A stretch of DNA of 64,000 nucleotides from Pontibacter sp. FD36 (GTDB taxonomy: Bacteria; Bacteroidota; Bacteroidia; Cytophagales; Hymenobacteraceae). The notes beneath the pieces are model-generated. The model did not search any database. It saw nothing but the letters and a program-made list of their open reading frames with translations, and was not told the origin of the DNA. Of this stretch, positions 1 through 8,827 are shown piece after piece (position 1 is the stretch's first letter; each line of letters opens with the position of its first letter). The stretch spans positions 295,484 to 359,483 of the forward strand of contig NZ_JADPMP010000004.1 in assembly GCF_015686655.1 (NCBI RefSeq), given 5' to 3'. The translations under genes and the position numbers were made by a program.

Positions 1-351
1 AGTCAATGCTCCAAGTGCTCTATCCGTTGCACCAGTACTACCATAACTATAAAGCCCGCCATTGTTTGAAGAACCATGATTAACCAAAATAGCATTATTT
101 ATCACAATCTCGCTTCTGGAATTTATCCTATAGACAGCCCAGCCATCTGGTATAAATGCATCCTCACCAAGTCGAGCAGTCACTACTGAAGAACTGTTAG
201 TAGTGGGTAAGGAGTTGAAATCCTGGTTATAAGTCGTTAAGAACCTGCCCATTTCTATTGCTTGCCCATACACAGGCATAGAAAAATTCGCTGCAAGGCA
301 CAGCACTCCCACTACCGTAGCCGTTATGGCTCGGACAATAAATGTTTCCAT
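1..351 (-). CDS. Secreted protein, N-terminal fragment (runs off left edge)
   Basis: An open frame of 117 codons starts at an ATG at 351 on the minus strand and runs off the window. The product opens with a signal peptide-like segment (METFIVRAITATVVGVLCLA) and a likely cleavage site near PVYGQA. It continues with QDFNSL, PDGWAVYR and YGSTGATDRALGAL. This series resembles the start of many large secreted Bacteroidota and Planctomycetota proteins that carry lamin-tail, nuclease or sorting-tag modules further on. Those modules would lie outside the window, so the function cannot be told. It is divergent from the glycosyltransferase at 584. Confidence 0.7.
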   Translation of the reverse strand, partial: METFIVRAITATVVGVLCLAANFSMPVYGQAIEMGRFLTTYNQDFNSLPTTNSSSVVTARLGEDAFIPDGWAVYRINSRSEIVINNAILVNHGSSNNGGLYSYGSTGATDRALGALT

Positions 352-583
352 GTAATGGCTAAAAGTAAAAGTTTAAAATTCGAAGTAATGCTATTATGTT
401 ATAGAATTTCTAGATAAACCAGAATCTAAGACCAAAAAGTTCAAGCATTTAACTGTATTTATAACACTTAAGAGTTCAAACTTAAAAGGCTACTCCTAAA
501 AGTGCATTTGTTAGCATATATTCCCATAAATTCGCATTACAAATCAAGGGAAGTGTTAATCTTAATTACCACAGTTGACACCA

Positions 584-1315
584 ATGACATATAATTTTGC
601 CATAGTTACTCCAATGGCTAATGAGGAGAAAGACTTTTATTCTTTTATAAATGGATTAACAGAAGTCTTAAATGAAATGCAATGTGGTAAAGTATACCTT
701 GTAGTAGACAACGCATCTAAAGACCAGACACTGTCCTTATGCCAGAACCTAGCGAAGAGTGATAACAGATTTGTAGCAGTTTGGGCGCCAGCGTCTAAAA
801 ATGTTGTAGATGCATACCTATTTGGCTATAGGCAAGCAGCAACTGCAAAACATGAATATATAATTGAGATGGATGCTGGGTTATCGCATGACCCTAAAGA
901 GATACCGGTATTTTTATCTCTATTGCATAAGAAGTACGACTGTGTTTTCGGAAGTCGATTTATAGCTGGAGGCGCAATAGTTGATTCAACTTGGAAGAGA
1001 ACATTTTTATCAAAAGCTGGCACCTTGCTTTCCAATCTTTTACTAGGCACAAAAATGCATGATATGACCTCTGGTTTTCAAGGATTTAGTCTTCAAACTT
1101 TGAAAAAAATTTTAAATTACAACTTATTATCACAAGCTCATTTTTACCAAACAGAGGTTCGCTACTTGTTGCGAAAAACAAGGTTCATCGAGGTGCCAAT
1201 TCAATATAGAACCCCATCACCCAGAGTTTCTAAGAAAGCTATTTTAAACTCTATTTATTTACTATCCTATTACACATTCAAAAGGGTAGTATTTAAAGCT
1301 CCAGTAATTAAATAA
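584..1315 (+). CDS. Family 2 glycosyltransferase (Dpm1-like)
   Basis: A 243-residue GT-A fold glycosyltransferase. Near the N-terminus are the nucleotide-sugar site (VVDNASKDQT) and the DxD region EMDAGLSHDPKEI. A later FGSRFI block matches dolichol-phosphate mannose synthase-like enzymes. There is no long membrane anchor, so it is probably cytoplasmic or peripheral at the inner membrane, transferring a sugar to a polyprenyl carrier. The frame can be opened from TTG at 575, but the ATG at 584 gives MTYNFAIVTP, the usual start of the fold, and is chosen. Base composition is much more AT-rich than genes right of 3.8 kb, suggesting a surface-polysaccharide locus of variable origin. Confidence 0.8.
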   Translation: MTYNFAIVTPMANEEKDFYSFINGLTEVLNEMQCGKVYLVVDNASKDQTLSLCQNLAKSDNRFVAVWAPASKNVVDAYLFGYRQAATAKHEYIIEMDAGLSHDPKEIPVFLSLLHKKYDCVFGSRFIAGGAIVDSTWKRTFLSKAGTLLSNLLLGTKMHDMTSGFQGFSLQTLKKILNYNLLSQAHFYQTEVRYLLRKTRFIEVPIQYRTPSPRVSKKAILNSIYLLSYYTFKRVVFKAPVIK

Positions 1316-1367
1316 TCATTATATGTTCAATTCGTCTAATTAGGTTTTCCCCTCTTACTTCGTTTAA

Positions 1368-2375
1368 ATGAACAACACTTTCATTGTAATTACTTCTATT
1401 GCTGACGAACATCACCCTGTTTTAAAAAAAATAGCAGCGAGAGCCATAAATCATAGGGTGCCATTGATTATAATAGGCGACAAATCAAGTCCTAAAGAAT
1501 TTACACTGGAAGGTTGTGATTTCTACTCTCTTGATGCTCAAGCCAGGCTTCCTTTCAGCTTGTCTGATAAATTGCCTGTTGGTCATTACTCCAGAAAGAA
1601 TCTTGGTTATTTACTAGCTATTGAAAGGGGGGCAGAAATTATAATTGAAACAGATGACGACAATATACCCCTCGCGTCTTTCTGGGATGACAGGTCAATT
1701 GAGGCTGAAGCTCATCTTTTAGAAAATACAGGCTGGACGAATGTTTATCGCTATTTCACTGATATAAATATTTGGCCAAGAGGATTTGCATTAGAACATT
1801 TACATGCGCCTATGCCAGAAATTGGCAAAATCACTTCAGTAAAAAGCCCTATACAACAAGGCTTAGCAGATGAAAACCCTGACGTGGACGCGATTTATAG
1901 ACTCACAATGCCTTTGCCTGTTTATTTTGAAATGTCTCAAAATATAGCACTCGGCATTAATACTTTTTGCCCCTTCAATAGCCAAAACACAACTTGGTTT
2001 AAAGAAGCATTTCCTTTGTTATATCTACCCTCTTATTGCAGTTTCAGAATGACAGATATCTGGCGGTCTTTTGTGGCGCAACGGATTGCGTGGACCTGTG
2101 GGTGGACCATCTTATTTCATAACTGCACTGTTCGCCAAGAACGAAATATTCATAACTTGATGAATGATTTCAAAGATGAAATTAGCGGTTATATCACTAA
2201 TGATAAGATTTTCAATTGCTTGAAAAATATAACATTAAAAGATGGGGTGAACCATATCTCAAATAACATGATCCGCTGTTATGATGAACTCATAAAAATT
2301 GGGGTATTGGACTCCTCTGAAATCGAATTGCTAAAAGCTTGGCTTGATGATTTGAAAACCCTAGAAAATAGATGA
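1368..2375 (+). CDS. STELLO/DUF288 family putative glycosyltransferase
   Basis: The 335-residue product matches the STELLO (DUF288) pattern: an N-terminal MNNTFIVITSI strand, PLIIIGDKSS, the acidic motif ETDDDNIP (the DxD-like core), and NVYRYFTDINIWPRGF. STELLO proteins are glycosyltransferase-like. The plant members act in Golgi cellulose-synthase assembly; bacterial members sit in polysaccharide loci and their substrates are not known. There is no signal peptide or TM segment. The stop overlaps the next start (ATGA, 2372-2375), so the two are translationally coupled. Family assignment rests on motif recognition only. Confidence 0.7.
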   Translation: MNNTFIVITSIADEHHPVLKKIAARAINHRVPLIIIGDKSSPKEFTLEGCDFYSLDAQARLPFSLSDKLPVGHYSRKNLGYLLAIERGAEIIIETDDDNIPLASFWDDRSIEAEAHLLENTGWTNVYRYFTDINIWPRGFALEHLHAPMPEIGKITSVKSPIQQGLADENPDVDAIYRLTMPLPVYFEMSQNIALGINTFCPFNSQNTTWFKEAFPLLYLPSYCSFRMTDIWRSFVAQRIAWTCGWTILFHNCTVRQERNIHNLMNDFKDEISGYITNDKIFNCLKNITLKDGVNHISNNMIRCYDELIKIGVLDSSEIELLKAWLDDLKTLENR

Positions 2376-3676
2376 AAAAACAAACTACAATCTCTCTTCT
2401 ATTTATAATTTTCATTCTCTCTCTTATTTTCAATTTAATCAAGAGTTTAATAAATGGCTATGAAAAAGAAAGTTGGCTTATCACAGAATTTCTAATTAAT
2501 TATCAAGGAGGTTTCGTAAGACGTGGTTTGTTAGGTGAGGCTTTGTACCAATTTTCGCAATACTCAACTATTAGTCCTTATTATATAATTATAGCCCTGT
2601 GTTTGGCTTCATATGTTTATTTAATCTATTGGTACTCTTCATCCCTTATAAATAACGGTTTCCCATTTTTTATTCTTCCTTTTGTATTCTTTCTTGGGAG
2701 CCCTATCATAAATAATTATTGGGTGAGAAAAGATGCAATAGTACTCCTCTTCTTTATTTTAATATTGCATTGTTTAAGAAAAGAAAGTTTCATATATATA
2801 ATCTTAACTAATTTACTCTTCGTAACTGGCATCCTGATACATGAATCAATTGGTTTCTTTGGATTTCCAGTTATAGCTCTTATCATTTACACTCGTTATA
2901 GTCACTCTAACTTTCTTAATAAACAATTTACATTTAGGAGGCTATGTACAACAATTGTTCTTCTATTACCTAGTCTAATTGCCTTTGCCAGTGTAATATA
3001 TTTCAAAGGTTCTCGGACTATTGCTGGTAATATCTGGGATTCGTGGGAAAACATCAAATTCCCAATACAAGCAGCAACCCATGGAGCTCCACCTGCAGCT
3101 ATCGATGGCATATCGTGGTCTCTTCAAAAAGGACTACGATACTTTTATAGCAATCTAATGAACATGAACTATGATATCTATGCACCATTTGCATGGTTCT
3201 TTATCCTTCTATCTGTTTACTTTATAATTATAAATATTAATCGCTTAGATTTTAAAATACTAACCTACAAACCTACTCAAGCTATAAACAGAGAGAATCT
3301 GTCCACCATTTTAGTAATTCAGCTAGTAGCAGTAATTCCTCTGTTCATACTTGCTTCAGACTACGGGAGATGGGTAACTATGTGGACCTGCTCTACATTT
3401 GCAATTTTGTTAACTATACCAGAAAAAACATTATCAACTTTACCTCCTTTATTTGTTCGATCATTCAGTCATCATCTTAACAATAGACTGGATGAATATG
3501 TAGGTAATTCAAAATCATTTATCGTTTTAATGAGTTTTGTAATAGGAGTGCCTTATTATAATTGGAGCATGGAAAAATATATTGAAACCCCTGCATCCGT
3601 CCACATAATTCAATTTATTTCAACTATATTTCGTCAAATAGTCATAATGTTTAAACTCGTTATAGGCTTAAATTGA
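2372..3676 (+). CDS. Polytopic membrane protein of polysaccharide locus, function unknown
   Basis: A 434-residue protein with about ten hydrophobic segments from an N-terminal anchor (residues about 5-27) to near the C-terminus. The conserved-looking block NYQGGFVRRGLLGE (about residues 43-56) follows TM1 and recurs in undescribed membrane proteins of capsule and O-antigen clusters. A charged WVRKDAIV motif follows TM3. By context it could be a polymerase, a lipid-linked-sugar glycosyltransferase of the GT-C type or an EpsG-like protein; the sequence alone does not decide. It overlaps the STELLO gene by 4 nt. GC is about 30-35 percent, the lowest in the window. Confidence 0.6.
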   Translation: MKKQTTISLLFIIFILSLIFNLIKSLINGYEKESWLITEFLINYQGGFVRRGLLGEALYQFSQYSTISPYYIIIALCLASYVYLIYWYSSSLINNGFPFFILPFVFFLGSPIINNYWVRKDAIVLLFFILILHCLRKESFIYIILTNLLFVTGILIHESIGFFGFPVIALIIYTRYSHSNFLNKQFTFRRLCTTIVLLLPSLIAFASVIYFKGSRTIAGNIWDSWENIKFPIQAATHGAPPAAIDGISWSLQKGLRYFYSNLMNMNYDIYAPFAWFFILLSVYFIIININRLDFKILTYKPTQAINRENLSTILVIQLVAVIPLFILASDYGRWVTMWTCSTFAILLTIPEKTLSTLPPLFVRSFSHHLNNRLDEYVGNSKSFIVLMSFVIGVPYYNWSMEKYIETPASVHIIQFISTIFRQIVIMFKLVIGLN

Positions 3677-3705
3677 TCAATTTTTTGATATAATTATTGT
3701 TAAAC

Positions 3706-3738
3706 TATATCATTTTAATGGTTCATTGTAATGATATA
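3706..3738. terminator. AT-rich hairpin between convergent genes (possible weak terminator)
   Basis: A perfect 9-bp inverted repeat (tatatcatt / aatgatata) with a 15-nt loop lies between the membrane protein (+) and nuoK (-). It lacks a G+C-rich stem, so terminator function is uncertain. Confidence 0.3.
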
Positions 3739-3780
3739 GGCAGACAAAATAGGAAGTGCTGGAATAAAGTCTTACCTCTC

Positions 3781-4086
3781 TCAACTCACCACCTCATTCA
3801 AATTAGCAGTTTTGAAATGCTGGTATACCCTCAACACAATAGCAAGAGCTACAGCAGCCTCAGCGGCGGCAACCAGTATAACGAAAAGGGAAAACATCTG
3901 GCCTTGCATCATCTGTGGGTCATGACGGCTGAAGGCGACCAGGTTTAGGTTGGCGGCGTTGAAGATTAACTCTATACCCATTAGCACGACTACTGCGTGG
4001 CGTTTGGTAATGACAGCCAGGACGCCTATTGTGAAAAGGGCAGCGCTTAGGAGCAGTATATGTTCGAGCGGTACTTGGGTCAGCAT
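3781..4086 (-). CDS. nuoK: NADH-quinone oxidoreductase subunit K
   Basis: A 101-residue, three-helix membrane subunit of respiratory complex I, homologous to MrpC. The membrane glutamates used in proton transfer are visible in GIELIFNAANLN (TM2) and VAAAEAAVALAIV (TM3). Length equals the family norm. Its ATG overlaps the nuoJ stop by one base (TAATG), indicating coupled translation. The usual next genes nuoL, nuoM and nuoN are absent: the sequence beyond the stop changes to AT-rich DNA carrying genes on the opposite strand. Confidence 0.93.
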   Translation of the reverse strand: MLTQVPLEHILLLSAALFTIGVLAVITKRHAVVVLMGIELIFNAANLNLVAFSRHDPQMMQGQMFSLFVILVAAAEAAVALAIVLRVYQHFKTANLNEVVS

Positions 4087-4598
4087 TATACTTTCTGTTT
4101 GTCAGTGGCGATGTAAGCTGCACCCATTAGTGCTATAAGCAGTAGCAGAGAGGCTATTTCGAAAGGCAACACAAAGTCGGTCATCAGTTTTATACCTATC
4201 AACTGCACCGTGCTTTTCTGGCCTGCCAGCACATCGGTGTCAGTTTGTTGCAGCCATGGCAGGGAACTGAATCCTGCCTGCCAGATGGTATAGCCTAGCC
4301 CGATGAGTGTTAGAAGCGCAATGGTAATTCCCCATCCTACGTTTACATTCTCTGACATGACGGACTTGTCGTGCACCCTACTGCTGAGCATAATACCGAA
4401 TAGGATCAGCACCAGCACACCACCCACGTACACCATTAGCTGCGTAACGGCAACAAAATCAGCAAAGAGCAACACATAAATGGCGGCTACACTCAGCAGG
4501 GTGAGTAGCAGCGAGAAGCCGGCATATAGCAGGTTCCGCGTCAGCACCATGTAAGCACCCGAAACTATGGCTAATAGAGCAAAAACGTAGAATAGCAT
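4086..4598 (-). CDS. nuoJ: NADH-quinone oxidoreductase subunit J
   Basis: A 170-residue membrane subunit of complex I with five predicted TM segments. The MVYVGGVLVLILFGIML block is the hallmark of NuoJ TM3, which contains the pi-bulge. It follows nuoI by 123 nt and overlaps nuoK by one base. The gap to nuoI is unusually long for this operon, but the gene order H-I-J-K is canonical. Confidence 0.93.
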   Translation of the reverse strand: MLFYVFALLAIVSGAYMVLTRNLLYAGFSLLLTLLSVAAIYVLLFADFVAVTQLMVYVGGVLVLILFGIMLSSRVHDKSVMSENVNVGWGITIALLTLIGLGYTIWQAGFSSLPWLQQTDTDVLAGQKSTVQLIGIKLMTDFVLPFEIASLLLLIALMGAAYIATDKQKV

Positions 4599-4721
4599 CT
4601 TCTCTTATGATTCGTCTGTTTTTAAATACTTGGTTTGTCAGATTCGAGCTGATAATGGAAGCTATTCCCGATCATCAGAATCTGCATGTACTGTAACCGT
4701 ATAACAATTTAACAACTTAAA

Positions 4722-5327
4722 TTACTGCTGCTTCCGGGCCGCCAGTGCCGCAGCTTTCGCAGCAGCCATTTCTTCCTGCTGCTTAGCCAAGAGTTGCTTT
4801 TTCTCCTCTGCCTGCTCGGGTGTAAGGTCAGTGAAATGGTAAATCATGTTCTTGATATCCACTTCAGAGAAGTCGTATACCGGTGTCATGGTCAGGCAGT
4901 CAGTTGGGCAAACGGTAGTGCACAGGCCGCAGTAGCAGCACTTGGCCATATCGATGTCAAACACAGGGGCATACAGACGCTTTTTTGTACCGTCAGACGT
5001 CATCCCGATCTCTTCCGTTGCCTTCACTGACTCAATCGTGATGCAGTTTACCGGGCAAATCTTGGCGCAAAGGTCGCATACAATGCAGTCATCGATCTCG
5101 TTGTGCAAACGGTAGCGGCCGTTCTCAGGAACAGGTATAGCCTCGTAGGGGTAAGTAAGTGTTACCAGTCCCTCCGGTTGCTTAAAGTAGTTCTCGTCCA
5201 TGACCGGCACAGGCGCACGCCGCTTGTCCGCATTCCGAAAATGCCGCCATGTCAGTAGCAATCCGCTTAGCAGCGACTTTACTACTTCCCAAAACCCGGC
5301 CTTATGTTTAACGGACGTTCTTTCCAT
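4722..5327 (-). CDS. nuoI: NADH-quinone oxidoreductase subunit I (two 4Fe-4S clusters)
   Basis: A 201-residue peripheral-arm subunit carrying clusters N6a and N6b. Two ferredoxin motifs are visible: CIVCDLCAKICP (about residues 82-93) and CCYCGLCTTVCPTDC (about residues 129-143), each with a full CxxCxxCxxxCP set. The C-terminus is a lysine-, glutamine- and alanine-rich tail (EEKKQLLAKQQEEMAAAK), longer than in E. coli and likely helical. It sits 112 nt after nuoH. Confidence 0.93.
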   Translation of the reverse strand: MERTSVKHKAGFWEVVKSLLSGLLLTWRHFRNADKRRAPVPVMDENYFKQPEGLVTLTYPYEAIPVPENGRYRLHNEIDDCIVCDLCAKICPVNCITIESVKATEEIGMTSDGTKKRLYAPVFDIDMAKCCYCGLCTTVCPTDCLTMTPVYDFSEVDIKNMIYHFTDLTPEQAEEKKQLLAKQQEEMAAAKAAALAARKQQ

Positions 5328-5439
5328 ATTTAAAATGTAGCGGTATAGGTGAAAATCTATTACTATAGAAATTAATTAACTACCTCGATACGCACATACT
5401 TTTTATCTCTTTAACTTATACCTGAATAACTTCCCATAC

Positions 5440-6543
5440 TTACACCATTAGCAATCGCCAGATGCCGGCCAGCAAGACTATACCCAGCGCAATAGGTGTC
5501 AATACCTTCCAGCACAGGTGCATGAGCTGGTCCACGCGCAGACGCGGGTAGGTCCAGCGGATCTGCAACTGCAGGAACAGCAGCACAAAGGTCTTGCTTA
5601 GCAGCCAAAAGCCACCCCATAGTATACCTGAAAGTGCCCCTACTGTGCCTGTTGTCCAGTCTGCAAACTTGAGCGTAGTCAGGTTTGGCAAGGGGGTATT
5701 CCAGCTCCCAAGGAAGAGAATGACTGCTACCAGGCTAACCAGCACCATCATGCTATACTCCGCCAGGAACAGCACGGCAAACCGAAAACCGGAATATTCC
5801 ACATGAAACCCGGCCACCAGTTCCGATTCCGCTTCAGGTATATCAAACGGTGCCCGGTTACTTTCTGCCAGGGATGCGATAAAATAGATCAAAAAGGCCA
5901 CTAGCAAAAGCGGGGCTCTGAAGATGTTCCAGGTAGTGATACCACCTATGTTTGTCGTGTTTATACCCAGCGCTTCGATACCAAAGAGCCAGTTCTTTTC
6001 AAACTCAAGTCCAGGAAAGCGGTTTAGCAATATACCTTGCTGGTAGCTAATTTCCTGAAAGTCCAGTGACTGGCAGATCATCACAACGGAGAGAATAGCC
6101 AATCCGGCTGGTATTTCATACGATACAATTTGCGCCACGGATCGCATGGCACCCAGCATGGCGTACTTGTTATTAGAGCCCCAACCTGCCATGAGTAAGC
6201 CTACTACATCAAGTGAAATAATAGCCAGCAGGTAAAACACCCCGATACCAATGCCGGTAGGTATAAGTTCAGGTGTGAAAGGTATAACGGCAAAGCCTGC
6301 AAACACTGCGGCGAAGATAAGAATTGGGGCCAGTTTGAATAGCTTCTTGTCAGCCGCTGCTGGTACAATATCTTCCTTCTGCAGCAGCTTTAGCACATCC
6401 AGTACTGATTGCAGCGAGCCGTAGGGCCCCGCCTCGGTTGGTCCCAGGCGGTCTTGCATAAAGGCTGCCACCTTGCGCTCCGCATACGCCAGCACAATGA
6501 CGATACCCAGCAGTAGCATAAGTGTCAGCAGAAAGGCAAGCAT
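5440..6543 (-). CDS. nuoH: NADH-quinone oxidoreductase subunit H
   Basis: The 367-residue quinone-site membrane subunit of complex I. Diagnostic segments are YAERKVAAFMQDRLGP near the N-terminus and SLAESNRAPFDIPEAESELVAG with its conserved acidic and arginine residues. Eight or more hydrophobic segments are present, and length is slightly above the E. coli protein. It is the first nuo gene here: upstream lies map rather than nuoG, with a promoter-like TACCTTTG box 25 nt before the ATG, so nuoHIJK appear to form their own transcript. Confidence 0.93.
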   Translation of the reverse strand: MLAFLLTLMLLLGIVIVLAYAERKVAAFMQDRLGPTEAGPYGSLQSVLDVLKLLQKEDIVPAAADKKLFKLAPILIFAAVFAGFAVIPFTPELIPTGIGIGVFYLLAIISLDVVGLLMAGWGSNNKYAMLGAMRSVAQIVSYEIPAGLAILSVVMICQSLDFQEISYQQGILLNRFPGLEFEKNWLFGIEALGINTTNIGGITTWNIFRAPLLLVAFLIYFIASLAESNRAPFDIPEAESELVAGFHVEYSGFRFAVLFLAEYSMMVLVSLVAVILFLGSWNTPLPNLTTLKFADWTTGTVGALSGILWGGFWLLSKTFVLLFLQLQIRWTYPRLRVDQLMHLCWKVLTPIALGIVLLAGIWRLLMV

Positions 6544-6567
6544 AAGCGGTTAGGTTTTATGAACGGG

Positions 6568-6575
6568 CAAAGGTA
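6568..6575 (-). promoter_or_regulatory. Bacteroidota -7 promoter element for nuoH
   Basis: On the minus strand the box reads TACCTTTG, an exact TAnnTTTG. It lies 24 nt from the nuoH start and implies a short 5' leader. No clear -33 TTTG was found at the usual spacing. Confidence 0.45.
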
Positions 6576-6675
6576 GTTTTTAATGTGCTAATGTGCTAGT
6601 AGAGCAAGAAGCTTCAGCTAGGTTTAGCTTATGAAAATGAAGTAAGTCCGCCAGCTTTTGCTTAGCTGATCATAA

Positions 6676-7434
6676 CTATATTCCATTAGCAGCGGTCAGG
6701 ATGATCGGCTCACCGTCAGTTATCAGGATTGTATGCTCGTGCTGCGCTACAAAAGCTCCCGCATCAGCCAGTAGTGTCCAGCCGTCTCCTTTCTCGTGCA
6801 CGTAACTTCCTTTAGTTGAGATAAAGGTTTCTACAGCTACCACGGTGTTCTTGCGGAACCTTCGGGTCTCCTGCTTGTCATAGAAGCATGGAATCTCATG
6901 CGGCTCTTCGTGCAGACTGCGCCCTACCCCATGACCGACCAGATTTTTGATTACTTTGAAACCGTTCTTCTTCGCTTCTGTCTCTATAATGCGGCCTATT
7001 TCAGCTATCTTTTTGCCCCCTCTTATTTCTTTCAGCGCTTTATACAGTGCCGTGACAGAAGCATCTACCAGTTTGTTCAAGCCATTCACGTCTTCTCCCA
7101 GAATAAAAGAACCGCCGTTGTCAGCATAATATCCATTGAGTTCCGCCGAAACATCTATGTTTACCAGGTCTCCTTCTTTAAGAATGGTTTTGTCAGAGGG
7201 TATACCGTGTGCGGCTTCGTTATTGATACTGATACAGGTATAGCCGGGGAAATCATAGGTGATCTTGGGTGCCGACTGCGCATTGTAAGACTGCAGCAGC
7301 TTGTATCCAAAGTCATCCAACTCCCTTGTGGTCATACCTGGTCTGGCGTGTTCGCGCATTTTTCTGAGGGTGATAGCCACAGCTTCACTCACCTTTTTTA
7401 TACCTTCCAGATCCTCATTTGAGTCTATTGACAT
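6676..7434 (-). CDS. map: Type I methionine aminopeptidase
   Basis: A 252-residue cytosolic metalloprotease that removes N-terminal methionine from nascent proteins. Pita-bread fold landmarks are all present: the substrate-site His in NEAAHGIP, metal ligands Asp in NIDVSAEL and ADNGGSF, His in GHGVGRSLHE, Glu in VAVETF, and Glu in QHEHTI. Length fits the type I class without an N-terminal zinc-finger extension. It starts 29 nt after the GSP-synthase-like gene ends, in the same direction, so the two may be co-transcribed. Confidence 0.93.
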   Translation of the reverse strand: MSIDSNEDLEGIKKVSEAVAITLRKMREHARPGMTTRELDDFGYKLLQSYNAQSAPKITYDFPGYTCISINNEAAHGIPSDKTILKEGDLVNIDVSAELNGYYADNGGSFILGEDVNGLNKLVDASVTALYKALKEIRGGKKIAEIGRIIETEAKKNGFKVIKNLVGHGVGRSLHEEPHEIPCFYDKQETRRFRKNTVVAVETFISTKGSYVHEKGDGWTLLADAGAFVAQHEHTILITDGEPIILTAANGI

Positions 7435-7463
7435 AGCTATACCTTCTTCCGTATTTATAAATA

Positions 7464-8651
7464 TTACCCTTCTATTAGATGCGGCACGAATTGCGAGAGG
7501 TTGGTGATAATGCCTTTCTCGCGCCGGAAACCGATGGCGGCTCCTTCGCCTGACCAGAACACACCGGCCTGGTACTGGTAGCCTTTGCCGTCTTCAGGCA
7601 GTTCGCACCAACGCTGGTATACCTGCTGCTGCTTATCATAGTCGCCACGAACTTTGGTTACGCGACCACGGTCTACCACCTCTACACTTTGCCCTTCGCG
7701 GCCAAAATATGGCTTTTTGATGTACTTACCTGACAGCGGCTCAACGTCTGCCTCCAACAGAAGAGGGTGGTACGGGAAAGCTTTCCAAAGCCAGGCCAGC
7801 ATGCCTTTGCTCTGAAACAGTAAGGTATAGGCCGGGTTGGCGATCGTGATGGTGCGGGAGCGTGAAAGCAGTGTCAGGGTTTGGAGCAGCTCCGGTTCTT
7901 CCCAGGCAATCTGCTCCCACGGCAGTAACTTGAACAAGAACGGAAAATGCCGCCACTGCTCCGACTCTACCTGTGCCCAAACGCCCTTCTCGTCGCCTTC
8001 TGTAGAGAAGCTCACTTCTTCGATCGGGCAGAGATGGGCCTCAAACCCAGCCTCATTGGCAGCCTGGGTGATGACAGAGCAGTTGGCTTCGTCCTCGGCA
8101 CTGGCTCCGATGTAGGTGACTAGCAAGGCGGGGGCTAAGTCTTCATTGCGTTCGCGCCATACCCTGAGTTGCTCTACCAGAGCTTCGTACAGGCCAGAAT
8201 ATTGCAGAGCATCGTTTTTGCCAGCAGCGGCCAGGCTAGCCCACTGCACTACAGCGGTTTCAGGTATAGAGGTGGCAGTATCGGCATTAAATTCCAGCAT
8301 TTTGGGACCATCCGGCGTCATCGCCAGGTCAAAGCGACCATACAGATGAACCTGGCGGTCGTCGCTCCATGACTGGCGCACCAGTTGCCATAGGTTCTCG
8401 GGTATACCCAGCACTTGCAGGAAGGCATCCGGCAGATCATTTGGTATGGCCTGTACCATCATATTATAAAGCGAGCTAGCGGCATCGAGCAGTTCTTCAG
8501 CCTGGTCCTCTGTAATCACCACTGCCTCGCCGGGCACATAGTTGGCGCAGCCATCCTCCACACACCACTCCCAGCCCAGTCCGCGCACTGCTTTTTCCAC
8601 ATCACCTGTGTGGGGTTTTACCTGGATGCTCGTCTTAGAATTTTCTAGCAT
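7464..8651 (-). CDS. Glutathionylspermidine synthase family ATP-grasp protein (YgiC/YjfC-like)
   Basis: The product belongs to the GSP_synth ATP-grasp family, the C-terminal synthetase domain of glutathionylspermidine synthetase without the amidase half. Visible landmarks are LYGRFDLAMTPDGPKMLEFNADTAT (split by family into metal/nucleotide residues), an LLPWEQIAWEEP block, KYIKKPYFGREGQSV and a C-terminal NLSQFVPH. The frame extends to 8708, but the ATG at 8651 (MLENSKTSIQV) fits the family start better. It likely ligates an amine or peptide substrate, which is not known for these stand-alone members. It follows the YgiB-like lipoprotein gene, as in the enterobacterial ygiB-ygiC pair. Confidence 0.8.
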   Translation of the reverse strand: MLENSKTSIQVKPHTGDVEKAVRGLGWEWCVEDGCANYVPGEAVVITEDQAEELLDAASSLYNMMVQAIPNDLPDAFLQVLGIPENLWQLVRQSWSDDRQVHLYGRFDLAMTPDGPKMLEFNADTATSIPETAVVQWASLAAAGKNDALQYSGLYEALVEQLRVWRERNEDLAPALLVTYIGASAEDEANCSVITQAANEAGFEAHLCPIEEVSFSTEGDEKGVWAQVESEQWRHFPFLFKLLPWEQIAWEEPELLQTLTLLSRSRTITIANPAYTLLFQSKGMLAWLWKAFPYHPLLLEADVEPLSGKYIKKPYFGREGQSVEVVDRGRVTKVRGDYDKQQQVYQRWCELPEDGKGYQYQAGVFWSGEGAAIGFRREKGIITNLSQFVPHLIEG

Positions 8652-8827
8652 GAAATACTCAGAAATAAAAGGTTGATACGCAAATGAAGGTATCGGTACA
8701 AGCAGCATAGCTTATACTGATACCTTCCATACGAGGTATGACCTCACTTAAGGAGCACACCGCTATACCTGATTGTCGGGATACTCTCCTTGCGAAACAG
8801 CAAGAATGCTTTTCCTGTTCTTTAAGA

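Noticed and set aside
3697..3948. Plus-strand open frame overlapping nuoK
   Set aside because: Lies antisense to nuoK, has no motif and crosses the nuoK stop; the nuoK reading is clearly better.
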